DNA from: Phycisphaeraceae bacterium
GTDB taxonomy: Bacteria > Planctomycetota > Phycisphaerae > Phycisphaerales > Phycisphaeraceae
Length of the DNA stretch: 64,000 nucleotides
Reading direction: 5' to 3'
Assembly (NCBI GenBank): GCA_002704825.1
Contig: PAIY01000246.1
Span: 1-64,000 of the forward strand
Part shown: positions 51,360-61,390 of the stretch, in pieces
Numbering within the stretch: position 1 is the first letter of the stretch
How the letters are laid out: every line of letters begins with the position of its first letter
Notes under the pieces: generated by a model
What the model saw: the letters and a program-made list of their open reading frames with translations, nothing else
Database searches by the model: none
What the model was told of the DNA's origin: nothing
Translations under genes and position numbers: made by a program

Positions 51360-51365
51360 ATTATA
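51360..51365 (-). promoter_or_regulatory. Candidate -10 box for the Hsp70 gene
   Basis: On the minus strand TATAAT, followed by AAATGG. No convincing -35 is found 16-18 bases upstream. The leader would be about 105 bases. The remaining 314-base gap between the divergent Hsp70 and glycosyltransferase genes shows nothing else. Confidence 0.35.
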
Positions 51366-51560
51366 CATCCAATTCATCGGCGCGACATCCAATTGTATTG
51401 ACAAGTCCGGCCAATCAAATCTCAATTCCTCAAACCTTCTTGACGGTTATGACGAATACGGTCCAACAATCCGATAAACTCTTGTCTAATCAGGTCAATA
51501 CCCGGTTCGAGCTTCCCGATAGTGATGATGCGTCAACCTGTACTCTCACAAGGATGAGCC

Positions 51561-52832
51561 GTGAACGATCAGGTCTCACAAAAACCACGATTGGCCTTTG
51601 TCCTTGATGCCTTCCCGGCATTGTCTGAGACATTTATTCTCAACCAGGTCACCGGTCTGTTGGATCGCGATGCCGATCTGGATCTCTATGCGATGATCCG
51701 GCGTGGTCCTGATCAGGCTCATGAGGACGTCCATCGGTATGGCCTGCTCGACAAAACAACCTACTGCCCGGACATGCCCCAGAACAAAGCTGCACGCATC
51801 GGGCTGGGAATGGTTTATTGGTTAAAGCTCTTTGCCAGGCAACCCTCCGCCGCCTTGGCAACACTCAGTTCCAAGCGTCATGGCCGACTGGCAACCAGTC
51901 TGAGACTGCTGTATGAAGTCTGCCCGTTTTTCACCCCCAAACGCTATGACCTGGTGCATTGTCACTTTGGTCACATCGGTGCCTCCATTGCGCGCATGCG
52001 ACAAATGAACTTGATGCCTGGGAAACTGGTGGTCACCTTCTACGGCTTTGATGTTTCCCAACGCCCCAAAATGGAACCGGCTGGCTACTACGACGCGCTC
52101 TTTGCCCAGGCGTCACGTGTGCTGGTCCTCAGCCAGAATATGAAAGAAAACGTGGCAGCCCTGGGTTGTCCTCAAGACAAAATCACCATCCATCACTTGG
52201 GGGTCGATTCGCGCAAGTTCCCCTTCAAAGCCCGATCACGACAGGGCGACGAACCCATCCGCCTGCTGAGTATCTCCAGACTCGAAGAGAAAAAAGGCCT
52301 GGCGTATGCCATCGCAGCATTGGGGCAGATCAAGCAGCAACGCGATGACTTTATTTACGAAATCGTCGGCGAAGGTTCACTGCGCGAGCCGCTGCAAAAA
52401 CAGATCAACGAATTAGGCTTGGAAAATCACATCAAGCTCCTCGGTTGGAAAACGCAGGATCAGGTCCGCGCGTTTCTGGACAAGACCCACATCATGCTCG
52501 CACCCAGTGTCACCGCTAAGGCCGGTGACCAGGAAGGCACACCCACCGCCATTGCCGAAGCCTTGATGATGGGGTTACCAGTCGTCAGCACGTTGCACAG
52601 CGGTATCCCGGAAATGATCCAACACGAAGTCAGTGGCTATCTCGCGCCCGAACGCGACGCGGACGCCTTGGCCCAATACCTGCTTAAGCTATTTAACGAA
52701 CCAGAAAGTTGGGCAACCATGGGCCGAGCAGGCAGTGACTATGCCCGACGTGAGTTTGATGTAAATCTACTCAATGATCAATTGCTCGAAATTTATCATC
52801 AGGTCCTTCACCCTGCCGAGGAATCACGGTAG
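51561..52832 (+). CDS. Glycosyltransferase family 4, WcaL/AmsK-like
   Basis: A 423-residue GT-B enzyme starting LAFVLDAFPALSETFILNQV (about 11-30), the typical opening of colanic-acid type WcaL glycosyltransferases. The C-terminal nucleotide-sugar domain has ISRLEEKKGLAYAI (about 232) and the E-x7-E-type region EGTPTAIAEALMMGLPVVST (about 325-344). GTG 51561, with AAGGA 7-12 bases upstream. First of a four-gene glycosyltransferase operon, probably for an exopolysaccharide or O-antigen. Confidence 0.88.
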   Translation: MNDQVSQKPRLAFVLDAFPALSETFILNQVTGLLDRDADLDLYAMIRRGPDQAHEDVHRYGLLDKTTYCPDMPQNKAARIGLGMVYWLKLFARQPSAALATLSSKRHGRLATSLRLLYEVCPFFTPKRYDLVHCHFGHIGASIARMRQMNLMPGKLVVTFYGFDVSQRPKMEPAGYYDALFAQASRVLVLSQNMKENVAALGCPQDKITIHHLGVDSRKFPFKARSRQGDEPIRLLSISRLEEKKGLAYAIAALGQIKQQRDDFIYEIVGEGSLREPLQKQINELGLENHIKLLGWKTQDQVRAFLDKTHIMLAPSVTAKAGDQEGTPTAIAEALMMGLPVVSTLHSGIPEMIQHEVSGYLAPERDADALAQYLLKLFNEPESWATMGRAGSDYARREFDVNLLNDQLLEIYHQVLHPAEESR

Positions 52833-52868
52833 GCAGCAACACCGTCCAATGTAACAGGCTTTGACCTC

Positions 52869-53837
52869 ATGAATTTCCCGGTCTGCGTCATCATTCCATG
52901 TCACAACGCCCAGCAGTGGCTCCCCGGCACGCTGGCATCGGTTGCTGCGCAGACGCATCGGCCGGATCAGGTGATTCTCATTGCAGACCGATGCAGTGAT
53001 GACTCAGTGAAGATCGCCCGTGAGTTTGATCTGCCCATCGACGTCCACGAATCAGACTTCGGCAATGCAGCCAGTGCCCGGAACCTGGGGATTGAGCATG
53101 CCAATTGCCCGTGGATCGCACTGCTTGATGCCGATGACCAGTGGTACCCGCACCACCTTGCCAATGCCGCCCAATTGCTCGCGAACACCGATCACGTGGC
53201 CTACTGTGCCAAGTACGACCTGATGGACAATGCTGACCATCGTCGCACGTTGACCGACTTTGAAGCCTTGCATTTTGCACAAAGCCAAACACAGCTTTCA
53301 CACATCGATTACACGGACCTGATGCTCAAGCATATTCCCTTTGGGCATCTGACGGTGATCTACAGGCGTGATCATATTCGCGAAGTGGGGGGCTTTAATC
53401 CGTCATTTATTCGCAGACATGACATCGACCTCTGGCTGCGTGCGATCTACAATCACACATGGGCGTTCCAATCACAGGTGGCCGCCTCCTATCGTGATCA
53501 GACACCCGGCGCCATTTCGCGCAACCGTGTTGAGGTGGCGTATTACGAGATGTTGGCCATGGTCACCAATCAGAAACAATACCAATGCCCGCAGCTGGAT
53601 CAGCTTATCCAGGGCTATGCCCGGCAGGCGATGAGTGCTGCGCTGTTGCAGGCGGATAAACCGTGGGCCGCCAAACTCCGCGAACTGGCTTGGCCGCATT
53701 TGGACCGTAAATACAAGCGTATTTACGCAACGCTTGGCCTATGCCCACCACTCCTTCGCAGCCTTGTGCATCTCAAACGCAAGCTGTCAGGTGCCGGTAC
53801 ACCAACAATAACAACGGACATGAAGGAGGTGGTTTGA
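52869..53837 (+). CDS. Glycosyltransferase family 2
   Basis: A 322-residue GT-A enzyme. VCVIIPCHNAQQWLPGTLASV begins at residue 5; the metal-binding DxD is in IALLDADDQWYP at about residue 84, preceded by ASARNLGIEHA. The distal acidic motif is RRHDIDLWLRAI at about 179. Starts at ATG 52869, 36 bases after the GT4 gene. Its stop overlaps the next start (TGATG). Confidence 0.88.
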   Translation: MNFPVCVIIPCHNAQQWLPGTLASVAAQTHRPDQVILIADRCSDDSVKIAREFDLPIDVHESDFGNAASARNLGIEHANCPWIALLDADDQWYPHHLANAAQLLANTDHVAYCAKYDLMDNADHRRTLTDFEALHFAQSQTQLSHIDYTDLMLKHIPFGHLTVIYRRDHIREVGGFNPSFIRRHDIDLWLRAIYNHTWAFQSQVAASYRDQTPGAISRNRVEVAYYEMLAMVTNQKQYQCPQLDQLIQGYARQAMSAALLQADKPWAAKLRELAWPHLDRKYKRIYATLGLCPPLLRSLVHLKRKLSGAGTPTITTDMKEVV

Positions 53838-54751
53838 TGAATGATCAAGCGGCACCTTTCTTCAGCGTGGTCATGCCTGCGTACAACCGTCACAAGCTCA
53901 TCGCCGAGTCCGTCGGTTCCGTGCTCAATCAGACATTCACTGATTTTGAACTCATCGTCGTCGATGACGGCAGCACGGATAACACCGTTGAGATCCTTGA
54001 GCAGATAGACGATCCACGCTTGACCGTTCTCAAGCAGACCAATGCCGGCCCCGGTGCTGCACGCAATCGCGGGATCGGTGTGGCACGCGGTGTGTATGTT
54101 GCCTTTCTGGATAGCGATGATTTGTATCTGCCCTGGACGTTGCAAACCTACCATGATGCCATCGCTGCGAACGATCAGCCGGGTTTAATCATCAGTCATG
54201 CCAACGATTTTCATCACACCGGCGAATTGACCACGATCAATCAGGAATCCATGCAGGTTCATCACTACGATGACTATTTCAAAGCCGCGGACCAGAACTT
54301 CTGGATCGGTGCCAGCGTTGTTGCCGTCAAGCGTGACGTGCTTTTGGCGTCCGGCGGATTCAATAATGCCAAGGTCAATCAGGAAGATTGTGATCTCTGG
54401 TTAAGACTTGGCAATACCCCCGGTTTTATCGCAATCCAAAAACCAATCTGTTCGGGCAGGCGTTGGCATGATCAAAACGTCTCACACGAAATGGACAAGA
54501 ACATCAAAGGCGTCCAGTACCTGCTTCACCAGGCCAAACTCGGTGCCTATCCCAAGTCCAATCCCAAGGCACTATTCACCATTCTCACCCGCCACATCCG
54601 GCCTGCATCACTGGATTGCATCAAACACGGGTATCGTGATATCGCCGTGCAGCTTTACATGAGCACACTGCTTTGGAACCTGCGCCTTGGACGCGTTCGT
54701 TACCTGCTTGGTTTCTGGCTCCGCTATCTCACCGGCAGGGGGTCGCGATGA
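53837..54751 (+). CDS. Glycosyltransferase family 2
   Basis: A 304-residue GT-A enzyme with FFSVVMPAYNRHKLIAESVGSVL at about 8-30, VVDDGSTDNT at about 44-53 and DxD in VAFLDSDDLYLP at about 90. The strong AGGAGG (53824-53829) lies 7 bases upstream of ATG 53837. The frame is open further upstream, within the previous gene, but that is not used. Its stop overlaps the next gene by ATGA. Confidence 0.88.
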   Translation: MNDQAAPFFSVVMPAYNRHKLIAESVGSVLNQTFTDFELIVVDDGSTDNTVEILEQIDDPRLTVLKQTNAGPGAARNRGIGVARGVYVAFLDSDDLYLPWTLQTYHDAIAANDQPGLIISHANDFHHTGELTTINQESMQVHHYDDYFKAADQNFWIGASVVAVKRDVLLASGGFNNAKVNQEDCDLWLRLGNTPGFIAIQKPICSGRRWHDQNVSHEMDKNIKGVQYLLHQAKLGAYPKSNPKALFTILTRHIRPASLDCIKHGYRDIAVQLYMSTLLWNLRLGRVRYLLGFWLRYLTGRGSR

Positions 54752-55851
54752 TCAACATCACCAGCTTCACGCACCTGCATCGCACACAAACACCCACCGG
54801 TGTTGGCGTGCACATCATTGAGATGCTCCGCGAATTGGCGTCACGTGATCAAGTCAATTTACAAATGCTCATCTCTGCCAAAGAGACCGATGGTCATGGG
54901 CAAATTAAACCCGAGTTTGCGCTGGGTGATCTGCCGTTCGTGACCTATCCCTTTTCTCGTCGCATCGCTGAAGGACTCTGGCGGACCGTGAATTGGCCCA
55001 GGATTGATCGCTATGTTGGCAAGACCGACGTGCTTTATTCTCCGACCGAAGCGGTGATTGCTTCGGAAAAGGTGCCTCAGGTTTTGACGATTCATGACAT
55101 GTATCTGATGGAACCTGACCTGCCCTGGTCGCAGTCAACGCAAAGTCGCAAAGCTGCGGTCAAATGGGAGAAACTCACGCGCAAGATGGTGGACCGGGCT
55201 TCGCGGATCGTCACCGTCTCCCAGTTCACCAAGCAGCGCATGGTGGAGTTACTCGGTGCGGACCCTGATCAGATTTTCGTGGTTGGTAATGGTATTGGTC
55301 AAGCTTATTTTGAACCGAATCTCAAAGCGGTCTTGCCGGTGAGTGAGCCTTATGTTTTGGTGGTTGGTGGTTTGACTCAACGCAAGAACGGTAGCGCGGT
55401 CTTTGCGGCCGCCCAGGCCTTGGAGCAGATGGATAGCCAGATCAAAATCATCGTCGCCGGTCACTGCCCGACGGTGTATGCCAACGAAGCCTCGCATCAT
55501 CCCAACATCCGTTTGCTGGGTTATGTCGATGATGACATCCTGCCTGCCTTGATGGCGCGGTCTGTCGCACTGCTGTTTCTCTCACGCTACGAGGGGTTTG
55601 GCATGCCAGCTGTCGAAGCCATGGCAGCGGGTACACCGGTCATCGTTTCGCCCTATGCATCACTACCCGAGATTGTCGGCGATGCGGGCTTGATCATGGA
55701 CCCCGATGACGAACACGCCATTGCCAGCCAAATCGTTTCGCTTGCTCGAACCCCACACAGTCGTGACCAACTCATCGCAAAAGGCAAGGCATGGGCTGAG
55801 CAGTACACGTGGGAACACTGTGTCGACCGACTGCTCAAGACGATGCATTGA
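54748..55851 (+). CDS. Glycosyltransferase family 4
   Basis: A 367-residue GT-B enzyme. The N-terminal THLHRTQTPTGVGVHIIEML resembles mannosyl- or rhamnosyltransferases acting on a polyprenyl or polysaccharide acceptor. The C-terminal domain has PYVLVVGGLTQRKNGSAVF (about 199) and FLSRYEGFGMPAVEAMAAGTPVI (about 275-297), the E-x7-E motif. ATG 54748 overlaps the preceding stop. Last gene of the operon. The acceptor and sugar are unknown. Confidence 0.88.
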   Translation: MINITSFTHLHRTQTPTGVGVHIIEMLRELASRDQVNLQMLISAKETDGHGQIKPEFALGDLPFVTYPFSRRIAEGLWRTVNWPRIDRYVGKTDVLYSPTEAVIASEKVPQVLTIHDMYLMEPDLPWSQSTQSRKAAVKWEKLTRKMVDRASRIVTVSQFTKQRMVELLGADPDQIFVVGNGIGQAYFEPNLKAVLPVSEPYVLVVGGLTQRKNGSAVFAAAQALEQMDSQIKIIVAGHCPTVYANEASHHPNIRLLGYVDDDILPALMARSVALLFLSRYEGFGMPAVEAMAAGTPVIVSPYASLPEIVGDAGLIMDPDDEHAIASQIVSLARTPHSRDQLIAKGKAWAEQYTWEHCVDRLLKTMH

Positions 55852-55953
55852 GTTTGACACGGTCATGAAAATTCACAATCACAGCGGACAGACCCCGGGC
55901 ATACTGGTATCCTTATAGCGATATCAACTCACAGACGATCAAGGATGCATCAC

Positions 55954-56604
55954 ATGAAACGACTCCCCCTTTTGCTGCTCGGATTTGCATTACTCACGCT
56001 CACGGGTTGTAACACGATGTATTACACCATGAGTGAATCGCTTTTCGGTGTTCAGAAGCGTGAGATCCTCGTTGATCGCGTCGAAGATGCACGCGATGAA
56101 CAAACCGAAGCCAAGGAGCAGTTCCAGACCACGCTTGAGAAGTTCAAGTCCGTTGTTGGTTTTGATGGTGGCGAACTGGAAACGCTCTACAAGGAACTCA
56201 AAGCCGAGTACGAACGCTGTGACAGCCAGGCCAAGGACGTCAAGTCACGCATCAGTTCCATTGAGAATGTTGCCAACGCCATGTTCGATGAATGGGAAAC
56301 CGAGTTGGGGCAGTACACCTCAGCCACACTCCGCCGTGCATCCGAACAGCAGCTTTCAGCCACAAAAGCACGGTATCAGCAGATGCTTGCAGCGATGATC
56401 ACCGCCCAGCAGAAAATGCAGCCGGTCCTCAACGCGTTTCATGATCAAGTGCTGTTTTTAAAGCATAATCTCAACGCCCAGGCGATCACATCACTTCAGA
56501 CCACCGTCGGCAGTTTACAGTCGGATGTGGATCGTTTGATCAAGGAAATGGAAACTTCCATCGATCAAGCCAATCGCTTCATCAGCGAATTGAAGACCGA
56601 TTGA
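55954..56604 (+). CDS. DUF2959-family lipoprotein
   Basis: A 216-residue protein with signal peptide MKRLPLLLLGFALLTLTGC and lipobox LTGC (Cys at about 19). The mature part is almost fully helical with heptad-like spacing (VDRVEDARDEQTEAKEQFQTTLEKFKSVV and onward), as in the DUF2959 family of unknown function. The start ATG 55954 has AAGGA 8 bases upstream; ATG 55945 overlaps that SD. Probably periplasmic and membrane-anchored. Confidence 0.87.
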   Translation: MKRLPLLLLGFALLTLTGCNTMYYTMSESLFGVQKREILVDRVEDARDEQTEAKEQFQTTLEKFKSVVGFDGGELETLYKELKAEYERCDSQAKDVKSRISSIENVANAMFDEWETELGQYTSATLRRASEQQLSATKARYQQMLAAMITAQQKMQPVLNAFHDQVLFLKHNLNAQAITSLQTTVGSLQSDVDRLIKEMETSIDQANRFISELKTD

Positions 56605-56670
56605 TTTTGAACTTTGTCCCATTTCAAGACGTACAGAAAATTGCAGATTAGTAATCCAAGGAATCCTCTC

Positions 56671-57270
56671 ATGTCCAAGCTACGCCATGTCATGCTTTTT
56701 GCTCTCATGATCACGGTCACCGCATTGACCGGTCTCTCTGCTTCTGCGCAGGAACCGGCAAAGGAAACACTCGTCGAACTGCAGACCAACTATGGCAACA
56801 TCACCATCAAGCTCTTCCCCGACAAAGCGCCCAAGACCGTCGAGAACTTTCTGGGCTATGTCGATGAGAAATTTTACGATGGCACGATTTTCCATCGCGT
56901 GATCCCCACCTTCATGATCCAGGGTGGTGGCCACACCGAAGACATGCGCGAGAAGAAAACCCGTGCTGCCATTGAGAATGAAGCAGACAACGGATTGAGC
57001 AATAAACGCGGCACGCTTGCCATGGCAAGAAAGTCCGACCCGGATTCAGCGACCGCCCAATTCTTCATTAATGTCAAAGACAATCAGAGTCTGGATCATC
57101 GCAGCAAAGCCAGCGGTCGGACGTGGGGCTATTGCGTGTTTGGCCAGGTCGTCAAAGGCATGAGCGTTGTTGATGACATCAAGAACGTGCCAACCACCAC
57201 GAAGGGCTATCACGAAAATGTGCCGGTCAAACCCGTGATCATTCAAAAGGCAATTCGCGTCAAGGAATAA
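56671..57270 (+). CDS. Secreted cyclophilin-type peptidyl-prolyl isomerase
   Basis: A 199-residue protein with Sec signal peptide ([24 protein letters not shown], cut near residue 27). The cyclophilin fold follows: [40 protein letters not shown] (catalytic Arg in FHRV), [13 protein letters not shown] and [12 protein letters not shown]. It would assist periplasmic protein folding. AAGGA precedes ATG 56671 by about 9 bases. The DUF2959 gene ends 66 bases upstream. Confidence 0.92.
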   Translation: MSKLRHVMLFALMITVTALTGLSASAQEPAKETLVELQTNYGNITIKLFPDKAPKTVENFLGYVDEKFYDGTIFHRVIPTFMIQGGGHTEDMREKKTRAAIENEADNGLSNKRGTLAMARKSDPDSATAQFFINVKDNQSLDHRSKASGRTWGYCVFGQVVKGMSVVDDIKNVPTTTKGYHENVPVKPVIIQKAIRVKE

Positions 57271-57287
57271 ATCAACTCGGTTTATCA

Positions 57288-57310
57288 GGCTCTGTGCCTC
57301 TGTGGTTCAG
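57288..57310. repeat. Single CACAGAG-type arm
   Basis: CTCTGTGCCTCTGTGGTTCA, close to the right arm of the repeat at 4523-4550 but with no partner nearby. It lies in the 64-base gap between the cyclophilin and the ABC ATPase genes and may be a decayed remnant. Confidence 0.6.
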
Positions 57311-57334
57311 TCAACTGGTCACGAAATCCAAAGC

Positions 57335-58090
57335 ATGCCCATGATTCTCGCTGACAACCTGACCAAGTCCTTCCCGACTCCCGACGGCTCTGAGAAGCAG
57401 GCGGTGGCCGGGTTGAGCTTTGCCGTGGAGCCTGGGCAGATTTACGGCTTACTCGGACCCAATGGAGCAGGCAAGACCACCACACTGCGCATGCTCTGCG
57501 GGTTGGTCACGCCGACATCAGGACGTGCGGTCATTGCCGACCATGATGTGCAGACCGATGCTCTGGCCGTCAAGCGTGTACTGGGTTTTCTCACCGCCAA
57601 TACCGGGTTGTACCAACGCCTTTCGGTCCGTGATGTGCTGGTCTACTTCGGTAAACTCCATGGCATGACCGCGAGTCAAGCTCGGGATCGTGCTGCCATA
57701 CTCATTGACATTTTCGATATGGCGGACTTCGCAAGTCTGCGTTGTGGCAGTCTCTCCACCGGACAAAAACAACGATGCAATATCGCCCGCGCCTTGGTCG
57801 CTGATCCGCCTGCCCTGATTCTCGATGAACCGACATTGGGTCTGGATGTGCTCTCCAATCGTGTGATGCTCAACTTCGTTCGTGACCAACGCGATGCGGG
57901 CAAAAGCATTATTCTCAGCACGCATTATCTGGATGAAGCAGAAACACTCTGCGACCGCATCGGCCTGATTCACCAAGGTCGACTCATCGCTGAAGGCAGT
58001 TTTCCCGAATTGCAACAACAGTCCGGCGAGCAGCGACTCAGTGACATCTTCCTCAAGCTTATTCACGAGGAGCCGGTGCACATCGTATGA
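57335..58090 (+). CDS. ABC transporter ATP-binding protein (NatA-like)
   Basis: A 251-residue ATPase. Walker [17 protein letters not shown] at about 38-53, signature [16 protein letters not shown] at about 133-148, Walker [13 protein letters not shown] at about 155-166 and switch His in STHYLDEAE. It resembles NatA of sodium efflux systems and other ABC-2 exporters. ATG 57335 or 57341 is the start; a longer frame to 57302 is unlikely. The stop overlaps the permease start by ATGA, so the two form one transporter. Confidence 0.9.
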   Translation: MPMILADNLTKSFPTPDGSEKQAVAGLSFAVEPGQIYGLLGPNGAGKTTTLRMLCGLVTPTSGRAVIADHDVQTDALAVKRVLGFLTANTGLYQRLSVRDVLVYFGKLHGMTASQARDRAAILIDIFDMADFASLRCGSLSTGQKQRCNIARALVADPPALILDEPTLGLDVLSNRVMLNFVRDQRDAGKSIILSTHYLDEAETLCDRIGLIHQGRLIAEGSFPELQQQSGEQRLSDIFLKLIHEEPVHIV

Positions 58091-60171
58091 ATCTCACACG
58101 CATCAAGACGATTTACTTCAAGGAACTCGTGGACCTGCTGCGGGATCGACGAACGGTCATTGCAACGATCATCGTCCCCGTGGTGCTCTACCCGATGCTC
58201 ATGTTGTTCTCCGTGCAGGCTGCATCGGTTCAAACGGGCAAAGTCGCAGTCGAGCAAATCACGCTCGGCGTCACCAGCCGTGATGATCAGAACACGATTC
58301 TCAAGCTGTTAGCCAACGAGCCAACACCAAAGGATGATGACGGCAAGCCGACCAAAGACTTCACACCTTTGATCAGCAGTGTGCAATTCAGAATCGTTAA
58401 TGATCTCAAAGAAGCCGTCCAAACCCATCAGGTCGGTTGTGGCGTTGAGATACTCAAAGTCGCGAATCCCAATGATCCGTTACATGAACAGTTCACGTTT
58501 GAGATATTCGTTCAGCCGGATCAGATTCGATCGCGCCTTGCTGCCAACCGGTTCGAGAATGCATTAACCCGTATCGGTCAATCACGTATCAATCAGCGAT
58601 TGGAATCGTTGGAAGTCAAACGTGATGTCATCGACCCGTTTTTTTTCAAACAGACCAACCTCACGACGTCCGGCTCGTTGCTCGGTTTAATTTTGCCGTT
58701 GCTGTTGGTGTTGATCACGTTGACCAGTGCGATTTATCCCGCGATTGATCTGACCGCAGGCGAGCGCGAGCGTGGCACGTTGGAGACGTTATTGGTTTGC
58801 CCGGTCCCAGCCGGCGAGTTGGTTGCAGGCAAGTTTCTCACCGTGGTGACCATCGCGCTCATGGGGGCGATGCTCAACCTGGGCAGTGTCGCAGCGACGG
58901 TTTACTTTGGTGGTCTGACGGACATGCTGGGCGCGATGGATCAGAATGCCGGTGACTTACCGCTATCAGCAATCCCGATTGTGCTCATTGCATTGGTCCC
59001 TTTTGCGGTGTTGACCTCTGCAATTCTGCTTGCGGTATGCGGCTTTGCCCGGAGTTTCAAGGAAGCTCAGAACTACATCACACCGGTGATCCTTGCGACA
59101 CTGATGCCCGGCATGATCGCCAATCTCCCCGGCACGCAACTGCAGGGTCCGATGCTGGTTTTACCGGTGGGCAACATGGTCTTACTCGTCCGCGATTTAC
59201 TCTCCGGCACGCAGTTGGCCGGCTTCCAGATCATGATGGTCCTGCTGTCGACAAGTCTCTATGCCGGCGGGGCGGTCGCTTTGGCAACGCAGATGTTCGG
59301 CCGTGAAGCCGTCATGTTCTCTGACAATGCTTCGATCAAGAGTTTACTCTCCCGTCGCATGATCCGGGCGGGAAAATACCCGTCAGCAGGGTTGGCTTGC
59401 CTGTATGTTGCCATTTTGTTTCCGGTTTGGTTCTATGTGCAGAATTTGCTTCAGCGACACTTTGCGCATGACTTTGTCAATGTACTGCGTTACACCGCGG
59501 TACTCATGCCGGTGTTCTTTGCGATCCTGCCCGCGTTGATGCTCTGGTATTTCAAACGTGAACTCAAACCGACATTGGCGTTGGAAAAAGCACCACCCCG
59601 ATATTGGCTGAGTGGTTTACTGCTTGGCTTGACGATGTGGGTGATCGGGGCGGAAGTGATTGCGTTTCAGGAGTATGTCCTGCCGATCCCCGAAGCCTTG
59701 ATTAAGCAGCAGGCTCCGATGGAAGCCCTGATGAAAGAGCAACCGTTGTGGTGGTTGCTGCTGGTGATGGCGGTGGTTCCTGCTGTGGTCGAGGAGATGT
59801 GTTTCCGTGGCATGCTTTTGAGTTCACTGCGAACCAACGGCAAACGTTGGCTTGCATTACTCGTCACCGCTGCTGCGTTTTCCATGTTCCATTTTCTGGT
59901 CTACCGGCTTGCGATCACATTCGTCCTGGGCCTGTTCCTGGCGTATCTCTGTTGGCAGAGTCGCAGTATCTGGCCTGGTGTGTTGGCACATTTCATGAAT
60001 AACGGCTTTGCAGTCATCCGCGCCCAATACCCCGATTTCATCAAGCTGTTGGGGATTGATCCGAGCAGTGAATCCAACCACATGCCGATTCACGTGGTGG
60101 TGATTGCGATTGTGATGATTGCTGCTGCGATTTGGATCAGTCGCAAGCCAAGGCCTGAAACTTTGGCTTGA
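58087..60171 (+). CDS. ABC-2 permease (NatB-like) fused to CPBP intramembrane protease
   Basis: A 694-residue protein. Residues 1-430 form an ABC-2 permease: a membrane helix at about 20-38, an extracytoplasmic region at 40-195, then helices with ERERGTLETLLVCPVPAGELVAGKF near 225-250, typical of NatB. Residues 500-680 add a CPBP (CAAX protease/bacteriocin-processing) domain with EEMCFRGMLLSSL (EExxxR), FSMFHFLV and HFMNNGFAV (HxxxN/B). CPBP proteases include CAAX proteases and bacteriocin-immunity enzymes. Fusion to an ABC permease is known in some bacteria and is clear here. Confidence 0.9.
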   Translation: MNLTRIKTIYFKELVDLLRDRRTVIATIIVPVVLYPMLMLFSVQAASVQTGKVAVEQITLGVTSRDDQNTILKLLANEPTPKDDDGKPTKDFTPLISSVQFRIVNDLKEAVQTHQVGCGVEILKVANPNDPLHEQFTFEIFVQPDQIRSRLAANRFENALTRIGQSRINQRLESLEVKRDVIDPFFFKQTNLTTSGSLLGLILPLLLVLITLTSAIYPAIDLTAGERERGTLETLLVCPVPAGELVAGKFLTVVTIALMGAMLNLGSVAATVYFGGLTDMLGAMDQNAGDLPLSAIPIVLIALVPFAVLTSAILLAVCGFARSFKEAQNYITPVILATLMPGMIANLPGTQLQGPMLVLPVGNMVLLVRDLLSGTQLAGFQIMMVLLSTSLYAGGAVALATQMFGREAVMFSDNASIKSLLSRRMIRAGKYPSAGLACLYVAILFPVWFYVQNLLQRHFAHDFVNVLRYTAVLMPVFFAILPALMLWYFKRELKPTLALEKAPPRYWLSGLLLGLTMWVIGAEVIAFQEYVLPIPEALIKQQAPMEALMKEQPLWWLLLVMAVVPAVVEEMCFRGMLLSSLRTNGKRWLALLVTAAAFSMFHFLVYRLAITFVLGLFLAYLCWQSRSIWPGVLAHFMNNGFAVIRAQYPDFIKLLGIDPSSESNHMPIHVVVIAIVMIAAAIWISRKPRPETLA

Positions 60172-60214
60172 AGGTCTTCAATCGCGTTGCCGATTTTGCA
60201 TTACAATACTCACT

Positions 60215-60703
60215 ATGCAAGCACAGATTCATGTAGCAATATGTGATGGTCCGGTGTCGATCGACACCATGAACTGGCCCGGAGATTGCGGGGCGGAGTG
60301 CATCTTCGTCGGACGCACGCGCGATGAAGTGCATGACGAATATGGCAAGCTTCTTCACCTGAGTTACGAAGTCTATGAACCCATGGCCATCAAACTCATG
60401 CAGGTGATGTGTGAAGAGATTGCTCAGCAATACGATGCTCGCGCGGTCCACATGATCCATAGCAAAGGCGATGTCGGACCCGGGCAGGGCAGTGTGGTGA
60501 TCCAGGTTGCAACGCCACATCGCAGTGAATCGTTCGTTGCCTGCAAGGCATTGATTGATCGACTTAAACATGAATTGCCGATCTGGAAGCGAGAAATTTG
60601 GGAGTGTGGCGAAACCTATGTTGAAGGCTGCTGCGCTCATCACCCATCAGATCGCAAACCTATTTCCGAACACCCGACCGCAGGACATCACACCCATGGC
60701 TGA
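60215..60703 (+). CDS. moaE: Molybdopterin synthase catalytic subunit
   Basis: MoaE converts precursor Z to molybdopterin using sulfur delivered by MoaD. The 162-residue protein has ECIFVGRTRDEVHDEYGK (about 27-44), the YEVYEPMAIKLM strand-helix and VIQVATPHRSESFVACKALIDRLKHELPIWKREIW (about 98-130), which holds the two conserved lysines. ATG 60215 matches the family start. No moaD is nearby. Its last eight bases overlap nth. It is the only molybdenum-cofactor gene in the window. Confidence 0.92.
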   Translation: MQAQIHVAICDGPVSIDTMNWPGDCGAECIFVGRTRDEVHDEYGKLLHLSYEVYEPMAIKLMQVMCEEIAQQYDARAVHMIHSKGDVGPGQGSVVIQVATPHRSESFVACKALIDRLKHELPIWKREIWECGETYVEGCCAHHPSDRKPISEHPTAGHHTHG

Positions 60704-61370
60704 TCGTAAACCGACCAAGGCTATCAAAGAGCGCGCTCAGAGAATTTATACCAAGCTTGAGCAGTTGTATCCCGATGCGCATTGTGCTTTGAATCACCGT
60801 AATGCGTTTGAGTTGTTGGTCGCAACGATCCTCTCTGCCCAATGCACGGACGAGCGCGTGAACATGGTGACGCCTGCATTATTCAAAAGGTATCCAACGC
60901 CGCAGAAGATGGCCAAGGCAACGCAGGGGCAGCTTGAAGAGTTGATTCGGACAACGGGTTTTTACCGCAATAAGGCGAAGAATATTCTTGGTGCTGCAAC
61001 GCGCATCGTTGAGACCTTTGATGGGAAAGTCCCTCAAAACATGGATGATTTACTCTCATTGCCGGGGGTCGCACGCAAGACAGCCAACGTGGTGTTGGGC
61101 AATGCCTTTGGGATTAATGTCGGGGTGGTTGTCGATACGCATGTCGGGCGATTGGCCTGGCGGATGGGTTTATTGCGTAATGCTCGGGACACCAAAGATG
61201 CTGTAAAGATCGAGAAAGATCTGATGCCACTGTTTGAGCAGGAGAATTGGACGATGCTGTCTCACCTGCTTATCTCACATGGTCGTGGTGTGTGCAACGC
61301 TCGCAAGCCTGACTGTGGAAATTGTCAGTTGGCTGATGACTGCAAGCAGAAAGACGTAAAGAAAAAGTAA
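60696..61370 (+). CDS. nth: Endonuclease III
   Basis: A base-excision DNA glycosylase/AP lyase that removes oxidised pyrimidines. The 224-residue protein has the helix-hairpin-helix with catalytic Lys in LPGVARKTANVVLGNAF (about 122-138), catalytic Asp in VDTHVGRLAWRMG (about 147-159) and a C-terminal [4Fe-4S] cluster motif, CNARKPDCGNCQLADDC. ATG 60696 lies within moaE, overlapping it by eight bases; a longer frame from 60555 is spurious. Confidence 0.94.
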   Translation: MADRKPTKAIKERAQRIYTKLEQLYPDAHCALNHRNAFELLVATILSAQCTDERVNMVTPALFKRYPTPQKMAKATQGQLEELIRTTGFYRNKAKNILGAATRIVETFDGKVPQNMDDLLSLPGVARKTANVVLGNAFGINVGVVVDTHVGRLAWRMGLLRNARDTKDAVKIEKDLMPLFEQENWTMLSHLLISHGRGVCNARKPDCGNCQLADDCKQKDVKKK

Positions 61371-61390
61371 TCACATAGTTGCATCAAGCC

